A stretch of 64,000 nt of DNA from Sinomonas mesophila (GCF_001999765.1 NZ_MTIC01000003.1:1-64000), one strand, 5' to 3'. Counted from the first letter of the stretch, positions 8,748 to 18,172 are shown. Translations and numbers: made by a program. Notes: generated by a model not told the origin, from the sequence alone.

Positions 8748-10391
8748 ATGTCTCCCAGACGACGGGTCATCCTGAGCCAACTGCCCCTGACCCTGGCCAC
8801 CGGCCTTGCGGCAGTCATCGTCGCGGTCTGGCACCCTGACATGGCGGCAGGCCCGCTGTTCCAGATAGGGCTGCTCTTCCACGGGGCCATGCTGGCCCTC
8901 GCCTGCGCCGTCCCGTGGCAGAGGCTGCCGGCGGCAGCTGCGCTGGCCATGCCGCTGCTGGACTTCATCCCGGTCGGCATGGTCGGAGTCGCCGGGTTGG
9001 GCACGGTCATCCAGCTCGGCGTGCTGGCCGTCATCCCTGTGGTCTGGCTGGCCTGGTCGGGGGTCCTGACGCGATTCTGCCTGGCCATGACGTTCCTGGG
9101 CCCGCTGGCCGTGGTGTGGCTGCCGGTGGTCGCGGCCGGCTCCAGGGAGCCGGCCGAGTACGCGGACGTCCTCATGCTCCCGGCGATGATGCTCGCCACT
9201 GGCTGGGTGGTCCACATGCTCTCGACCAGTGCCAGGGACCAGCATGAATCCGTGGCCGCGGCCCGAGACGATCTCCAGAGCGCCCTGGAGGCCCTGCGCC
9301 GCGAGCAGCGCCTGCGCGATGCGGTCCTGGAGACGGTGGACGTGGGCGTCCAGGCGATAGACAGCGAGGGCCGCACCGTCTTGGCCAACCGGCAGCAGCT
9401 CCTGAACGAGGCCCGTGCCGGCAGCGTCCCGGGCAACCAGGGCCGCGAGTGGCCCGAGGTCTACGGGCCGGAGGGAGAGCCGCTGCCCCCGGAAGCCCAG
9501 CCCGCGGTCCGCGCCCTGCGGGGCGAGACGTTCTCGGACCAGGTGGTCCGGCTGGGCACGGGCGCCTCCCAGAGGGTCTTCTCCACGTCGGCCAGGCCGA
9601 TCCCCGGTCCCAGCCCTGAGGGGGCCGTCCTGGCGTTCACGGACGTCACAGGGCTCGTGCAGGCCCTGGCGGTGAAGGACGACTTCCTCTCCAGTGTCTC
9701 CCACGAACTGCGCACGCCGTTGACCTCGGTGCTCGGCTATGTCGACATGCTCCTGGCCGCGGGCGACCTGCCCGACCACACCAGGGAGGGCCTGGACATC
9801 GTGCGCCGCAACGCCGAGCGCCTCCAGCGCCTCGTCGCCGACCTCCTCGCAGCGGCCTCAGGCACAGGGAACCTCCGCCCCGAGCCCACGGACCTGGGTC
9901 AGCTCGTCCGCGAGGCCGTCGAGGCCGCCGCCGAGGAGGCCGACGCCGCCGGGGTCTGGCTCAAGCACAGGACCGAAGGGCCCCTGCCCGCCGTCCTCGA
10001 CCCCGTGCGCATCTCCCAGGTCCTGGACAATCTGCTCTCCAACGCGCTCAAGTACACCCCTCCCGGCGGCCGGGTCACGGTCCGGGCCTACCGTGCGGAC
10101 AGCGGGCACGTCATTGAGGTCGCTGACACCGGCATCGGGATGGGCGCCGGTGAGGCAGCAGGCCTGTTCGAGAAGTTCTACCGCACTGAGACGGCCCGCA
10201 AGTCCGGCATCCCCGGCATCGGGCTCGGGCTCTCCATCGCCAAGGCCATCGCCACCGCCCACGGCGGCACCATCGCCTGCACGAGCTCCCCCGGACAGGG
10301 CAGCACCTTCGCAGTCCACCTGCCCGACCGCCACCCCGTCCCCGGCCACCGCACGCCGCCCGAAAGGGAGAGGGGGACCCATGCCCGCTGA
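8748..10391 (+). CDS. Membrane sensor histidine kinase (orphaned)
   Basis: 547 aa from the ATG at 8748 (a GTG at 8640 is possible). Four to six membrane segments cover residues 10-160, followed by a coiled linker, a PAS-like domain (about 190-300), a HisKA domain with H319 in SSVSHELRTPLTSVLGY, and an HATPase domain with N-box DNLLSNALKYTPPGG, G1 VADTGIGMG, F-box FEKFYR and G2 GIGLGLSIAKAIA. All kinase boxes are intact. The response regulator that starts inside its 3' end is destroyed after about 21 codons, so the kinase has no cognate partner here. Confidence 0.9.
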   Translation: MSPRRRVILSQLPLTLATGLAAVIVAVWHPDMAAGPLFQIGLLFHGAMLALACAVPWQRLPAAAALAMPLLDFIPVGMVGVAGLGTVIQLGVLAVIPVVWLAWSGVLTRFCLAMTFLGPLAVVWLPVVAAGSREPAEYADVLMLPAMMLATGWVVHMLSTSARDQHESVAAARDDLQSALEALRREQRLRDAVLETVDVGVQAIDSEGRTVLANRQQLLNEARAGSVPGNQGREWPEVYGPEGEPLPPEAQPAVRALRGETFSDQVVRLGTGASQRVFSTSARPIPGPSPEGAVLAFTDVTGLVQALAVKDDFLSSVSHELRTPLTSVLGYVDMLLAAGDLPDHTREGLDIVRRNAERLQRLVADLLAAASGTGNLRPEPTDLGQLVREAVEAAAEEADAAGVWLKHRTEGPLPAVLDPVRISQVLDNLLSNALKYTPPGGRVTVRAYRADSGHVIEVADTGIGMGAGEAAGLFEKFYRTETARKSGIPGIGLGLSIAKAIATAHGGTIACTSSPGQGSTFAVHLPDRHPVPGHRTPPERERGTHAR

Positions 10392-10464
10392 ATGCACCGC
10401 CCTGGTCATCGAAGACGACGACGACGTCCGACGCCTCATCTCGGCCCGGAGCAGCGCTCACTAG
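10381..10464 (+). pseudogene. Truncated response regulator (first ~21 codons)
   Basis: Starts with ATG overlapping the kinase stop by 11 bp, the usual coupling of a two-component pair. The peptide MPAECTALVIEDDDDVRRLI is a typical receiver-domain N-terminus with its acidic triad, but the frame then runs into unrelated sequence and stops at 10462. The sequence after about 10445 looks like the native leader of nnr, so this is a deletion or insertion junction. Confidence 0.8.
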
Positions 10465-10475
10465 ACTGGCGAACC

Positions 10476-11930
10476 ATGATCGAGGTCTTCACCGGTGCCC
10501 AGGTCCGCGCCGCGGAGCGCCCCCTGCTCGACGCCGGGGCCGGCCCCGCGCTCATGGCGAGGGCCGCGCACGGGCTCGCCGGCGCCGTCGTCCGCGAGCT
10601 CAAGCGCACCCGGGGGCGCGTGTACGGCGCGCGGGTGGCCGCCGTCGTCGGCAAGGGCAACAACGGCGGCGACGCGCTCTTCGCGCTCGCGGGGCTCGCG
10701 CGGCGCGGAGTGCGCACGACGGCGGTGCTCGCCGCCGGATCGGCGCACCCCGAGGGCCTCGCGGCCTTCGGGCGCGCGGGCGGGCGGGTGACGGAGGAGC
10801 TCGAGGCGGCGGAGGTCGTCGTGGACGCCGTGCTCGGCACGGGCTTCTCGGGGGACTACCGGCCCGTGCTGGAGCGGCCGGACGCGCTCGTCGTGGCCTG
10901 CGACGTCCCGAGCGGGCTCGACGCGGACACGGGCGAGGCCGGGAAGGGCGTGTGGCGCGCGGACGTGACGGTGACGTTCGGCGCGGCCAAGCTCGGCCTC
11001 CTCCTGGGCCGGGGACGCGAGCTCGCGGGGCGCGTGGAGGTCGTCGACATCGGGCTCGGCCCGCACCTGCCGGAGCCCGAGGCGCGCGGGCTCGGCCCCG
11101 CGGACGCGGCCGCGCTCCTGCCCGCCCCGCGGGACGGCTGGCATAAGTACTCCCGCGGGGTGCTCGGGATCGTGGCCGGCTCGGAGCGGTACCCGGGCGC
11201 GGCGGCGCTCGCCACGGCGGCGGCGTCGGCGGCCGGGGTGGGCATGGTGCGGCTCGTCGCGCCGGACGCGGTGCGGATGCTCGTGCTCGCGGAATGCCCG
11301 GAGATCGTGGGCTCGCCGGAGCCGGAGGGGCGCGTGCAGGGCTGGGCCGTCGGGCCGGGCATCGCGGACGACGCCGGCCAGCTCCTCGCGCTCGAGGCCG
11401 CCCTCGCGTCGGGCCTCCCTGCGGTCGTGGACGCGTCCGGGCTCGAGGCGCTGGGCGAGGGGACCGCGCTGGGGGAGCACGTCGTGCTGACCCCGCACGC
11501 GGGGGAGCTCGCCGCGCTCCTGGGCCGGCTATGGCCTGACGCCCCGGACCGGGACGCCGTCGAGGCCGAGCCCCTGCGCTGGGCGCGCGAGGCCGCCGCC
11601 CGCATGGGGGTGACCGTCCTGCTCAAGGGCCCGACGACGGTGTGCGCGGCGCCGGACGGGACCGCGTTCGTCCAGCCCGAGGGGCACCCGTACCTGGCCA
11701 CGGCCGGCTCGGGCGACACGCTCACGGGGCTGCTCGGGGCCCTGCTCGCCACCGCGGGCGGGGGAGCGGGCACTGACGACGGCGGCGCCCCCCGGCCGGT
11801 CGAGCTCGCCGCCGCCGCGGCGCTCGTCCACGGGACGGCGGGCCGGATCGCGGCCGAGGCCGGGCCGTTCGGGGCGAACGCGCTGGCCGTGGCCGTGCGC
11901 GAGGCCGTGAGGCGGCTGCGCCCGGCGTGA
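10476..11930 (+). CDS. nnr: Bifunctional NAD(P)H-hydrate epimerase / ADP-dependent dehydratase
   Basis: 484 aa. The N-terminal YjeF_N epimerase domain has GKGNNGGDALFALAGLARRG and VVDAVLGTGFSGD. The C-terminal ribokinase-like dehydratase domain has HKYSRGVLGIVAGS, VLTPHAGELAALLG, LLKGPTTVCAAPDG and the ATP-loop TAGSGDTLTGLLGALLA. It repairs NADHX and NADPHX damaged by hydration. This copy is complete; decayed pieces of a second nnr occur at 22109-22146 and 33928-34417. Confidence 0.93.
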   Translation: MIEVFTGAQVRAAERPLLDAGAGPALMARAAHGLAGAVVRELKRTRGRVYGARVAAVVGKGNNGGDALFALAGLARRGVRTTAVLAAGSAHPEGLAAFGRAGGRVTEELEAAEVVVDAVLGTGFSGDYRPVLERPDALVVACDVPSGLDADTGEAGKGVWRADVTVTFGAAKLGLLLGRGRELAGRVEVVDIGLGPHLPEPEARGLGPADAAALLPAPRDGWHKYSRGVLGIVAGSERYPGAAALATAAASAAGVGMVRLVAPDAVRMLVLAECPEIVGSPEPEGRVQGWAVGPGIADDAGQLLALEAALASGLPAVVDASGLEALGEGTALGEHVVLTPHAGELAALLGRLWPDAPDRDAVEAEPLRWAREAAARMGVTVLLKGPTTVCAAPDGTAFVQPEGHPYLATAGSGDTLTGLLGALLATAGGGAGTDDGGAPRPVELAAAAALVHGTAGRIAAEAGPFGANALAVAVREAVRRLRPA

Positions 11931-11951
11931 GGCGAGACGCCCGGAGCCACC

Positions 11952-12887
11952 TCAGTTCTCGACAATCCATTCCGACCATTCCAAGAGGTCCGCGGCACTT
12001 GCGCTCTGAAGAGTCCTCGCACTCACGTTGCTCGCGTATCCCGCCCCCGAGGGCAGAGACGCGCGGATCTTGCTGGCGAGCCTCTTCTCCGCTGTCTCAA
12101 TAGTGTGGTGATCGAAGTCAACGGAGGGCGCCTTCCACAGTCCGCATGCCTTGGCTGTGGCCTCACTGATCAGGGGGATGAAAACGACCCGCTTGTCGTT
12201 TCCACCCAGATACCAGCTGCTTGTGGCCCCAACGAGGCGGACCTCCGGATCCTTGCGATCGCCCGCTGCGTATCTCGCGGCCAGGTCCCGGATGATCTTC
12301 GCTGCCTTTGGGAGGACGTCCCGCTCTAGGTTGTCGGGGTGCGGAACGCGGGCGTAGCGCGCGCCCACCCACCGGCCGAATCCGGCCCGCTGCGGGGCAG
12401 ACAGTGGGTGCAGCACTCTGACGCTTTCGTGCAGGATCGCCGTCTTGTCGACACTCGTCACGAACCTCAGATCCGCCACTGGCAGCAGCCCGTCCAACCC
12501 CGGGAGCTTGTTGGAGTCCGGGAACGCGAAGAACCGTGGCGACGTAGGTCCCGACGCGAATCTCTGCCACTCTTGCTTCGGCACGTACTTGATCGGGCAG
12601 ACCACCAGACAGGGCTCGATGCTCGGGTCGCGAACTATGTCACAGTCCTGAGTGATCACGACGTACCACTCGACGTCGCTTTCGATGCTCAGAGACCAGA
12701 GTTCTTCTCCGGGCTCCCGCTCAGGCATGCCCTCGTGTTCAGCGATCGAATGCCACGCAGCACTCGCACCCACCCCAACAATGTTCACCGCTCCCAAGGA
12801 GATGACATCACCCTGCCCGATCGTCTTGAGGATCTGACCGACTCGGCGTAAGTCAGGGGCTGAATGCTGCGCGACATTCTCGTTCAT
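11952..12887 (-). CDS. Hypothetical protein with TQDCD motif, partner of MerR-like regulator
   Basis: 311 aa, predicted cytosolic, no membrane segment. The strand-like segment WYVVITQDCDIV (about residues 73-85) resembles a motif seen in uncharacterised accessory-genome proteins; nothing else is recognised. Lower GC than its neighbours, and it follows a small HTH gene by 40 bp, the layout of toxin-antitoxin or defence pairs. Function unknown; a defence role is inference only. Confidence 0.6.
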   Translation of the reverse strand: MNENVAQHSAPDLRRVGQILKTIGQGDVISLGAVNIVGVGASAAWHSIAEHEGMPEREPGEELWSLSIESDVEWYVVITQDCDIVRDPSIEPCLVVCPIKYVPKQEWQRFASGPTSPRFFAFPDSNKLPGLDGLLPVADLRFVTSVDKTAILHESVRVLHPLSAPQRAGFGRWVGARYARVPHPDNLERDVLPKAAKIIRDLAARYAAGDRKDPEVRLVGATSSWYLGGNDKRVVFIPLISEATAKACGLWKAPSVDFDHHTIETAEKRLASKIRASLPSGAGYASNVSARTLQSASAADLLEWSEWIVEN

Positions 12888-12927
12888 TTTGTCTCTTCCG
12901 ATTTTGAGGGCGGGGCCTCCGTCTCAG

Positions 12928-13329
12928 CTATCTGCCAGCTGCGACCAATACCCGTCGTGAATGAAACAGTACTTCGTCAATTGCAGAATTCGGCTCCTCA
13001 TCAACCGGCTCGGGAAGCTCCATTTCCTTCGCAGTTCGGGTGGCGCGGAGATCTTCTCTAAGGCGGGACTGCGGGCTCATCGCCACTTCGGGGCCGGCAA
13101 CAAGCCGCCGGCTCCCCGCAGGCCGTGCCTGCAGCCTTTCCTTGGCTGAGGACCTCTCGGAAGCTAGAGCCTCCATGACCTCCTCGATGTCAAAGCGGCG
13201 GTGGCCCTTAGGTGTCGTGTCGAACGGGATCAGGCCTTCTCGTGCATACCTGCCCACCGTGTCAACGGAAATCCCCAAGGCTGTTGCAACTTCCCTGGGG
13301 AGGTGCGTGCGGGAAACCTTGGTATTCAT
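12928..13329 (-). CDS. MerR-like helix-turn-helix regulator
   Basis: 133 aa. Residues 8-55 form a MerR-type winged helix: EVATALGISVDTVGRYAREGLIPFDTTPKGHRRFDIEEVMEAL. The rest is charged and lacks a classic effector domain, so it resembles short DNA-binding proteins of toxin-antitoxin or plasmid-type operons. Good ribosome site (AAAAGGAT) before the ATG. First gene of a two-gene operon with the TQDCD protein; probably autoregulatory. Confidence 0.7.
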   Translation of the reverse strand: MNTKVSRTHLPREVATALGISVDTVGRYAREGLIPFDTTPKGHRRFDIEEVMEALASERSSAKERLQARPAGSRRLVAGPEVAMSPQSRLREDLRATRTAKEMELPEPVDEEPNSAIDEVLFHSRRVLVAAGR

Positions 13330-13425
13330 GGTTTATCCTTTTGTATTTCTTGCTATTTCAATATGATATTTTTAGATGATGAGAATTGTTCTTTATTCAT
13401 ATCAATTGCTCATGGGTCTTTGAAT
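13330..13425 (-). promoter_or_regulatory. AT-rich promoter region of the MerR/TQDCD operon
   Basis: About 95 bp with roughly 70% A+T, a striking contrast to the flanking DNA at about 65-70% G+C. It contains AATTGATATGAATAAAG and AAAAATATCATATTG, each able to contribute -35 and -10 elements. The bias suggests imported DNA. The rest of the gap to 13612 holds nothing recognisable. Confidence 0.5.
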
Positions 13426-13612
13426 GTCGCTAGTGGCAGCACCTAGTCACACAGGGTTCGCAGGTTTTGCGGCATTTGCAGGGTTCCATCATGGGTCAGC
13501 CCGGAGGAGGAGTCAAGGGGGCTGCAGGTCGCGATCGCCGGGTCGCCCAACCCTCTGGTCAGACCACCCTATTGGTCCCGCCGTGTGGCTGTGCCTCCCG
13601 GCTCAACGGCAG

Positions 13613-14962
13613 TTAGGGGAGCTTCTCGAGGATCTCGGCCGCGGCCCGGTAACCGGAGCGGATGGCCCCGTCCATGTAGCCGTTCCAGACCGTGGAGGTC
13701 TCCGCGCCGGCCCAGTGGATCCGGCCCACGGGCACGGCGAGTGCCCTGCCGTACTGGGTCCAGACGCCGGCTCCGAGCCGTCCGCCGTAGCAGCCCCGGG
13801 TGAACTCTTCGGCCGTCCAGTCTTGCTCGACGATGTCGAACGGGTTCGCCGCCTTCGGACCGAAGTACTTCACCAGTGCCGCGATCACGAGCTCGCGGCG
13901 CTCGTCGGCGCCCATCAGGCTCGCGGTGCGGGCGTGGGCGCCCTCCAGAAAGCCGACCAGCACCCCGCAGGAGCCGTCGTGCGGGCTGTTGTCCAGGACC
14001 ACGGTCAGCGCGTCGTCGAGGCTCAGCACCAGGCCGCTGAGTCCGTCTTCGCGCCAGAACGGGGCGTCGTAGCCGACCTGGAGCTTGATCACCGACCCGG
14101 CCGGCATCTGCTGGGTGAGCCCGTCGCGCAGCGCCGGCAGCGGGGGGACGTAGCGCAGCCGGCCGGCCAGCGTCTGCGGAACGGCGACCACGACGCGCCC
14201 GGCCGTGATGCTGCCGCCCTCGTACTCGACGAGCACGCCCGACTCGTCCTGGCGGATAGTCCGGACCACGGCGTTGAGCCGCACCGCGTCGCCCAGGTCG
14301 GCGGACATCCGCTCAGAGATCTGGTGGGTGCCGCCGAGGACGCGTCTCTCCTGGGCGCCCCCTGTGGTGGCCGCCAGTGTCTCGAGGCTGGTGCCGGACC
14401 TGACGTAGAAGAGGAAGTGCAGGAACGAGAGCTCGGGGGTCTCGGCCGAGAACAGCACGGGCACCAGCACGCGGAAGAACCGCCGCGCGATGCTGTCCTC
14501 GGTGTTGGCGACCAGCCACCCGTCCAGCGTCTGCCGGTCCAGCTCCTCCGCGCCGTCAGTGTCCCACGGCGCCTCGACCGCGACCGCCGAGGCCAGGGCC
14601 TCCAGCTGCTCCCAGAGTCGGCCGACCTCCGCCGCCGATTCCGGCGGAAGGCCGAAGTCCTCATCGGAGTACCGAACGACGTTGCCGTCGAAGACGGTCA
14701 GGGCGTCGCCCTCGTCGAAGGTGGGGAAGGTCTTCAGGGCCAGCTCCTCAATGAGCTCAAGCGCCGCCAACTGCGTCGGACCAACCCATTGGCCGCCCAT
14801 CTCCACCGGCACACCGTTGCTGAGGAAGCCTCCCAGTGTGCGCCCGGCCACCCGGTCGCGCGCCTCCAGCACGGCAACAGTCCGACCGGCCCCAACCAGC
14901 GTGCGGGCCGCGCTCAGGCCGGCCAGCCCCGCACCCACGACGACGACGTCCACATCGTGCAT
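13613..14962 (-). CDS. Flavin amine oxidase
   Basis: 449 aa from the ATG at 14962, preceded by GGGGAGG. FAD motif VVVVGAGLAGLSAARTLVGAGRTVAVLEARDRVAGR at the N-terminus and GRIHWAGAETSTVWNGYMDGAIRSG near the C-terminus are the hallmarks of monoamine/polyamine oxidases; MGGQWVG is also typical. It should oxidise a primary or secondary amine to an aldehyde with release of H2O2. No signal peptide. Substrate unknown. Confidence 0.85.
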   Translation of the reverse strand: MHDVDVVVVGAGLAGLSAARTLVGAGRTVAVLEARDRVAGRTLGGFLSNGVPVEMGGQWVGPTQLAALELIEELALKTFPTFDEGDALTVFDGNVVRYSDEDFGLPPESAAEVGRLWEQLEALASAVAVEAPWDTDGAEELDRQTLDGWLVANTEDSIARRFFRVLVPVLFSAETPELSFLHFLFYVRSGTSLETLAATTGGAQERRVLGGTHQISERMSADLGDAVRLNAVVRTIRQDESGVLVEYEGGSITAGRVVVAVPQTLAGRLRYVPPLPALRDGLTQQMPAGSVIKLQVGYDAPFWREDGLSGLVLSLDDALTVVLDNSPHDGSCGVLVGFLEGAHARTASLMGADERRELVIAALVKYFGPKAANPFDIVEQDWTAEEFTRGCYGGRLGAGVWTQYGRALAVPVGRIHWAGAETSTVWNGYMDGAIRSGYRAAAEILEKLP

Positions 14963-15117
14963 CCCGGGATCCTCCCCACTCGGCTCAGTTGCACGTACGA
15001 GCTTGGATGACGAGCCTACAGAAGTAGGTTTCGGGATGCTCACCACAGGTCCGATGTTTGCCGGAACCGGGGCTCGGCCACTTCCGGCGAAGCAGGAAGG
15101 GGTGTCATCGTGGCGTC

Positions 15118-16149
15118 ATGAGCGGTGCAGCCGGTGGTCCGGTCTCTTCGGGGGGTGCAAGCGCTCCCGGGGGTGGCGGGCGGAACAGCGTCCGGAGCCG
15201 TCGCCTCCTCGCTGCCGCTGTGGCCCTCGTGCTCGTGCTCGGCGCTGCGCTGGTGGCGATCCTTCTCGCCACGCAGCGCCTGTCCCCTCCAGCGGCCGGC
15301 CCTACCCTGCCGGAGCTCCGGCAGGGGCCCATGAACATCCTGATCATGGGCAGCGACATCCGCGGGAGTGCGCAGCAGGCCCTGCAGGGCCAGGCGGCCA
15401 CCGGGGGAACCACGGACCAGCACGCCGACATGATCATGCTGATCCACATCCCGGAGGATCGTCGCCGGATCTACGGGATCTCCATCATGCGCGACAGTTG
15501 GATTCCCGTCCCGGGCCACGGCGACTCGAAGATCAACGCGAGCCTGGGGTCCGGCGGGCCCCAGCTCGTTGTCGACGCCGTCAGCGGGCTCCTGAAGACC
15601 CGTATCGACCACTATGTGCTGACGGACTTCGACGGCTTCAAGGCGCTCACGGACGCGCTTGGAGGCGTCGACGTCAACGTGACGGTGCCCTTCACCGCGG
15701 ACTTCGACACGCATCACACGTTCACGCCGGGGATGAACAAGCTGGATGGCCAGGCTGCCCTCGAGTTCGTCCGAGCGCGCTACGTGTTCCCTGACGGCGA
15801 TTTCCAGCGTGTTCGGAATCAGCAGACTTTCGTCCGCGCGGTCATCGGTCAGTTGCTGAGCACCGGGAAAGTCCGGGATCCAGCGAGTGCCATCGGGATC
15901 ATCGCCGCCGTTTCGCCTCATCTCGTGGTGGACAAGTCCTTCGACCCGATGACCATGGCGGCCCTTGGCTACGCGCTGAGGGACGTGGATCCGGCGTCGT
16001 CGGTCTTCTTCACCCTCCCGACGTCCGGCACAGGCACGTCGCCGGACGGGCAGTCCATTGTGCTGCCCGACCACGCGGGGATCGCTGAGGTCTCGGCGGC
16101 CCTGGCCTCCGATGGGCTCGCAGACTACGCCGCGGCCCACGGGTTGTGA
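15118..16149 (+). CDS. LCP (LytR-CpsA-Psr) family protein
   Basis: 343 aa. A cytoplasmic Gly/Ser tail is followed by one membrane segment (about residues 30-50) and an extracellular LCP domain: MNILIMGSDIRG, ADMIMLIHIPEDRRRIYGISIMRDSW, KINASLGSGGPQLVVDAV and a DGFKALTDALGGVDV block. These proteins attach glycopolymers to peptidoglycan from lipid-linked precursors. Upstream ATG at 15058 is possible but only adds a non-hydrophobic 20 residues. Confidence 0.88.
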   Translation: MSGAAGGPVSSGGASAPGGGGRNSVRSRRLLAAAVALVLVLGAALVAILLATQRLSPPAAGPTLPELRQGPMNILIMGSDIRGSAQQALQGQAATGGTTDQHADMIMLIHIPEDRRRIYGISIMRDSWIPVPGHGDSKINASLGSGGPQLVVDAVSGLLKTRIDHYVLTDFDGFKALTDALGGVDVNVTVPFTADFDTHHTFTPGMNKLDGQAALEFVRARYVFPDGDFQRVRNQQTFVRAVIGQLLSTGKVRDPASAIGIIAAVSPHLVVDKSFDPMTMAALGYALRDVDPASSVFFTLPTSGTGTSPDGQSIVLPDHAGIAEVSAALASDGLADYAAAHGL

Positions 16150-16278
16150 CGGAATCGTAGAGGCGTCTGAAACTGCACAACTCAGGGCGGAAACAGGGCG
16201 CAGACCTGCGGCCAGCCGCCTGAATTATGCACCTTCTGACACCGGACCACCCGGGCGGGCTCGGGGTGGGGGAACGAA

Positions 16279-17103
16279 TCACCCCATCCCTGGCATCCCC
16301 GGCATCATTGGTGTCACTGGCGTCAACGCCACGCCAACCGCGATCGCGGCCAACGCGAAGGCGACCGAACGGTTGGCAAGCCGCTGCCATGGAAGCATCT
16401 TCTCCACGGCGATGAAGGCCCCCACCACCGCCATCCAGCCGACACTCATGACCCCCAGCGCGAACAGCGCCACCATGAGCGCCCAGCAGCACGTGATGCA
16501 CCACGTGCCGTGCTCAACTCCCAGGCGCAGCGCTCCGACGTACCCATGCCGGAAGCGACGCAGGATGAAGTCAATGGGCGTCCGGCATTTCATGAGGGCC
16601 ATGTTCTTGGCCGGCGTGAATTGGTAGATCGCCGCTCCAAGGATCACCCCCGCTGCCACGTAGCGGCCGCCCGGCTCCGAGGCGAGGAAGCCTGGGGCGA
16701 GGGCCGCGACTGCCGCGTAGAGCGCATAGGCAGCGAGGCCGAACACCGTCCACGCGATCAGGTAGCCAGCCACGAAGACGGTCGTGGAACCCAACGGGGC
16801 ATGACGCCCAGTCGCGCGACGATGGCGGCTGATCCGAGCGTACGCGACGACCATGGGCGCGACCGACGGAAACATCATCGCGGCCAGCATCACGACCCAC
16901 GTGGCGAGGAAGAAGCCCAACGATCCCGGGTCCGTCCAACGCCCCATGTCCATCCCGGACATCTGCACGGCATTGACGGCCCAGCCCACGGCGGCGAGCA
17001 CGAGCAGGACCACGACCAGGCCGGCTGCCCGCAGATCAACTCCGAAAAGCGTGGCGCGCGCCGAAGCACGCGCCACGTTTCCCGGGTTCAGTTCCCGGCC
17101 CAT
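16279..17103 (-). CDS. DUF2182 membrane protein
   Basis: 274 aa from the ATG at 17103, six to seven membrane segments. The family signature is GVEHGTWCITCCWALMVALFALGVMS, with a CxxCC cluster in a helix, plus methionine-rich segments (VQMSGMDMG near the start, TPMMPGMPGMG at the end) that suggest metal binding, perhaps copper. Located 13 bp downstream of the DUF1326 gene; the two families are often paired. Confidence 0.85.
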   Translation of the reverse strand: MGRELNPGNVARASARATLFGVDLRAAGLVVVLLVLAAVGWAVNAVQMSGMDMGRWTDPGSLGFFLATWVVMLAAMMFPSVAPMVVAYARISRHRRATGRHAPLGSTTVFVAGYLIAWTVFGLAAYALYAAVAALAPGFLASEPGGRYVAAGVILGAAIYQFTPAKNMALMKCRTPIDFILRRFRHGYVGALRLGVEHGTWCITCCWALMVALFALGVMSVGWMAVVGAFIAVEKMLPWQRLANRSVAFALAAIAVGVALTPVTPMMPGMPGMG

Positions 17104-17116
17104 GTGCCACCCGCGA

Positions 17117-17722
17117 TCATGCCCGGCCCTTGGGGGCGCCTTCGGCCATCTCGCTCGCGAAGGTGAACTCTGCGCTCTCGCCGTAGACACCTTCAAAGTC
17201 GAGGCCGAAGAGACCCATAGGCCCTGGTGACCTTCCGATCATGAACTCGGGGGCGAAACCGAACATCGCGTTCTTGACCGTGGTCACGCCGCCGTCAGGT
17301 CCGCGCAATGGCTCGAACTGGATCGTCTGCCCGGTCACAGTTCCCTCGCCGTCCGAGACCGCGACTCTCCCGCGCTCGACGCCCAACCACTCCCCGAACA
17401 GCCCCGCAAACTCGGCGAACGGTCCGCCTTCGTCGCCGTGCAGGATGCGTTCGAGAGCGGCCGCCTGGCCATCCGACGCCCCTTCATCGATGACGATGCC
17501 CACCTTCCAGCCGCCTGCGCTCAAGTTCGAAGGAAACCAGTTCGCGAAGGCGAAAGCGACTCCCGAAAGATCCGTGCCATCGGAATTCCCGCTCGCAATA
17601 TGGAACAGGGCGACTCCGCGGCATTCGCCGTTCGGACCGGTGGGCGGACCGTCATACGGGCACGGACAGATCAAGGAGCAGCTGCAGCTTTGCACATATT
17701 TCCCGGACATTTCCCACGACAT
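17117..17722 (-). CDS. DUF1326 protein
   Basis: 201 aa from the ATG at 17722 with a GAGGAGGG ribosome site. The N-terminal VQSCSCSLICPCPYDG is the family signature, a cluster of four cysteines that could bind a metal or Fe-S cluster. No signal peptide. Cotranscribed with the DUF2182 membrane protein; together they probably form a metal-related membrane complex of unknown role. Confidence 0.85.
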   Translation of the reverse strand: MSWEMSGKYVQSCSCSLICPCPYDGPPTGPNGECRGVALFHIASGNSDGTDLSGVAFAFANWFPSNLSAGGWKVGIVIDEGASDGQAAALERILHGDEGGPFAEFAGLFGEWLGVERGRVAVSDGEGTVTGQTIQFEPLRGPDGGVTTVKNAMFGFAPEFMIGRSPGPMGLFGLDFEGVYGESAEFTFASEMAEGAPKGRA

Positions 17723-18172
17723 TTGGGACCCTCCTCGCTGGCGATATCGCCTAGCGGAGCGCCCCCAGCTGCGCAGCGCCGGACACACATGCTGAACGGG
17801 GCCGGAAGCCCGTTCATGGAAAAGGTACTCCCGCTCTCGGGCGTGTCACAATAGCCCGCTCAGCGGAGTGGCCGGAGCGCCGTCGGCATGCCCGTCGCGG
17901 CGGCGACGGGCCGTCCGGGCGTGCACCTCGACCCCTTGAGAGCGAGGCAGAGCGCATCCCTGCATATCGTCGCGTGCTCCACCCAGGAAGCCCACAGCCA
18001 GTTCGACTGTCTTCGCTACGCTGGTTGGGCGCAGTGGTGCGGCCGACGTTGTCTCGGGTCGAGCCAGTCCGCATAGAGTTTGTCGGCGGATTCGTCGGTA
18101 CTGAATTGACGGCTAGTGATCAGACTAGATGCTTCGCGTTTTTCAAAAGGGCAGCCCCAAGATGAGCCTTGT
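17723..18172. other. 450 bp without a recognised gene
   Basis: Short open frames only, none with a ribosome site plus conserved-looking sequence. It separates the DUF1326 gene from the end of the FAD-Rieske gene; both are on the minus strand, so it should hold the DUF1326 promoter close to 17750. Nothing else seen. Confidence 0.4.
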
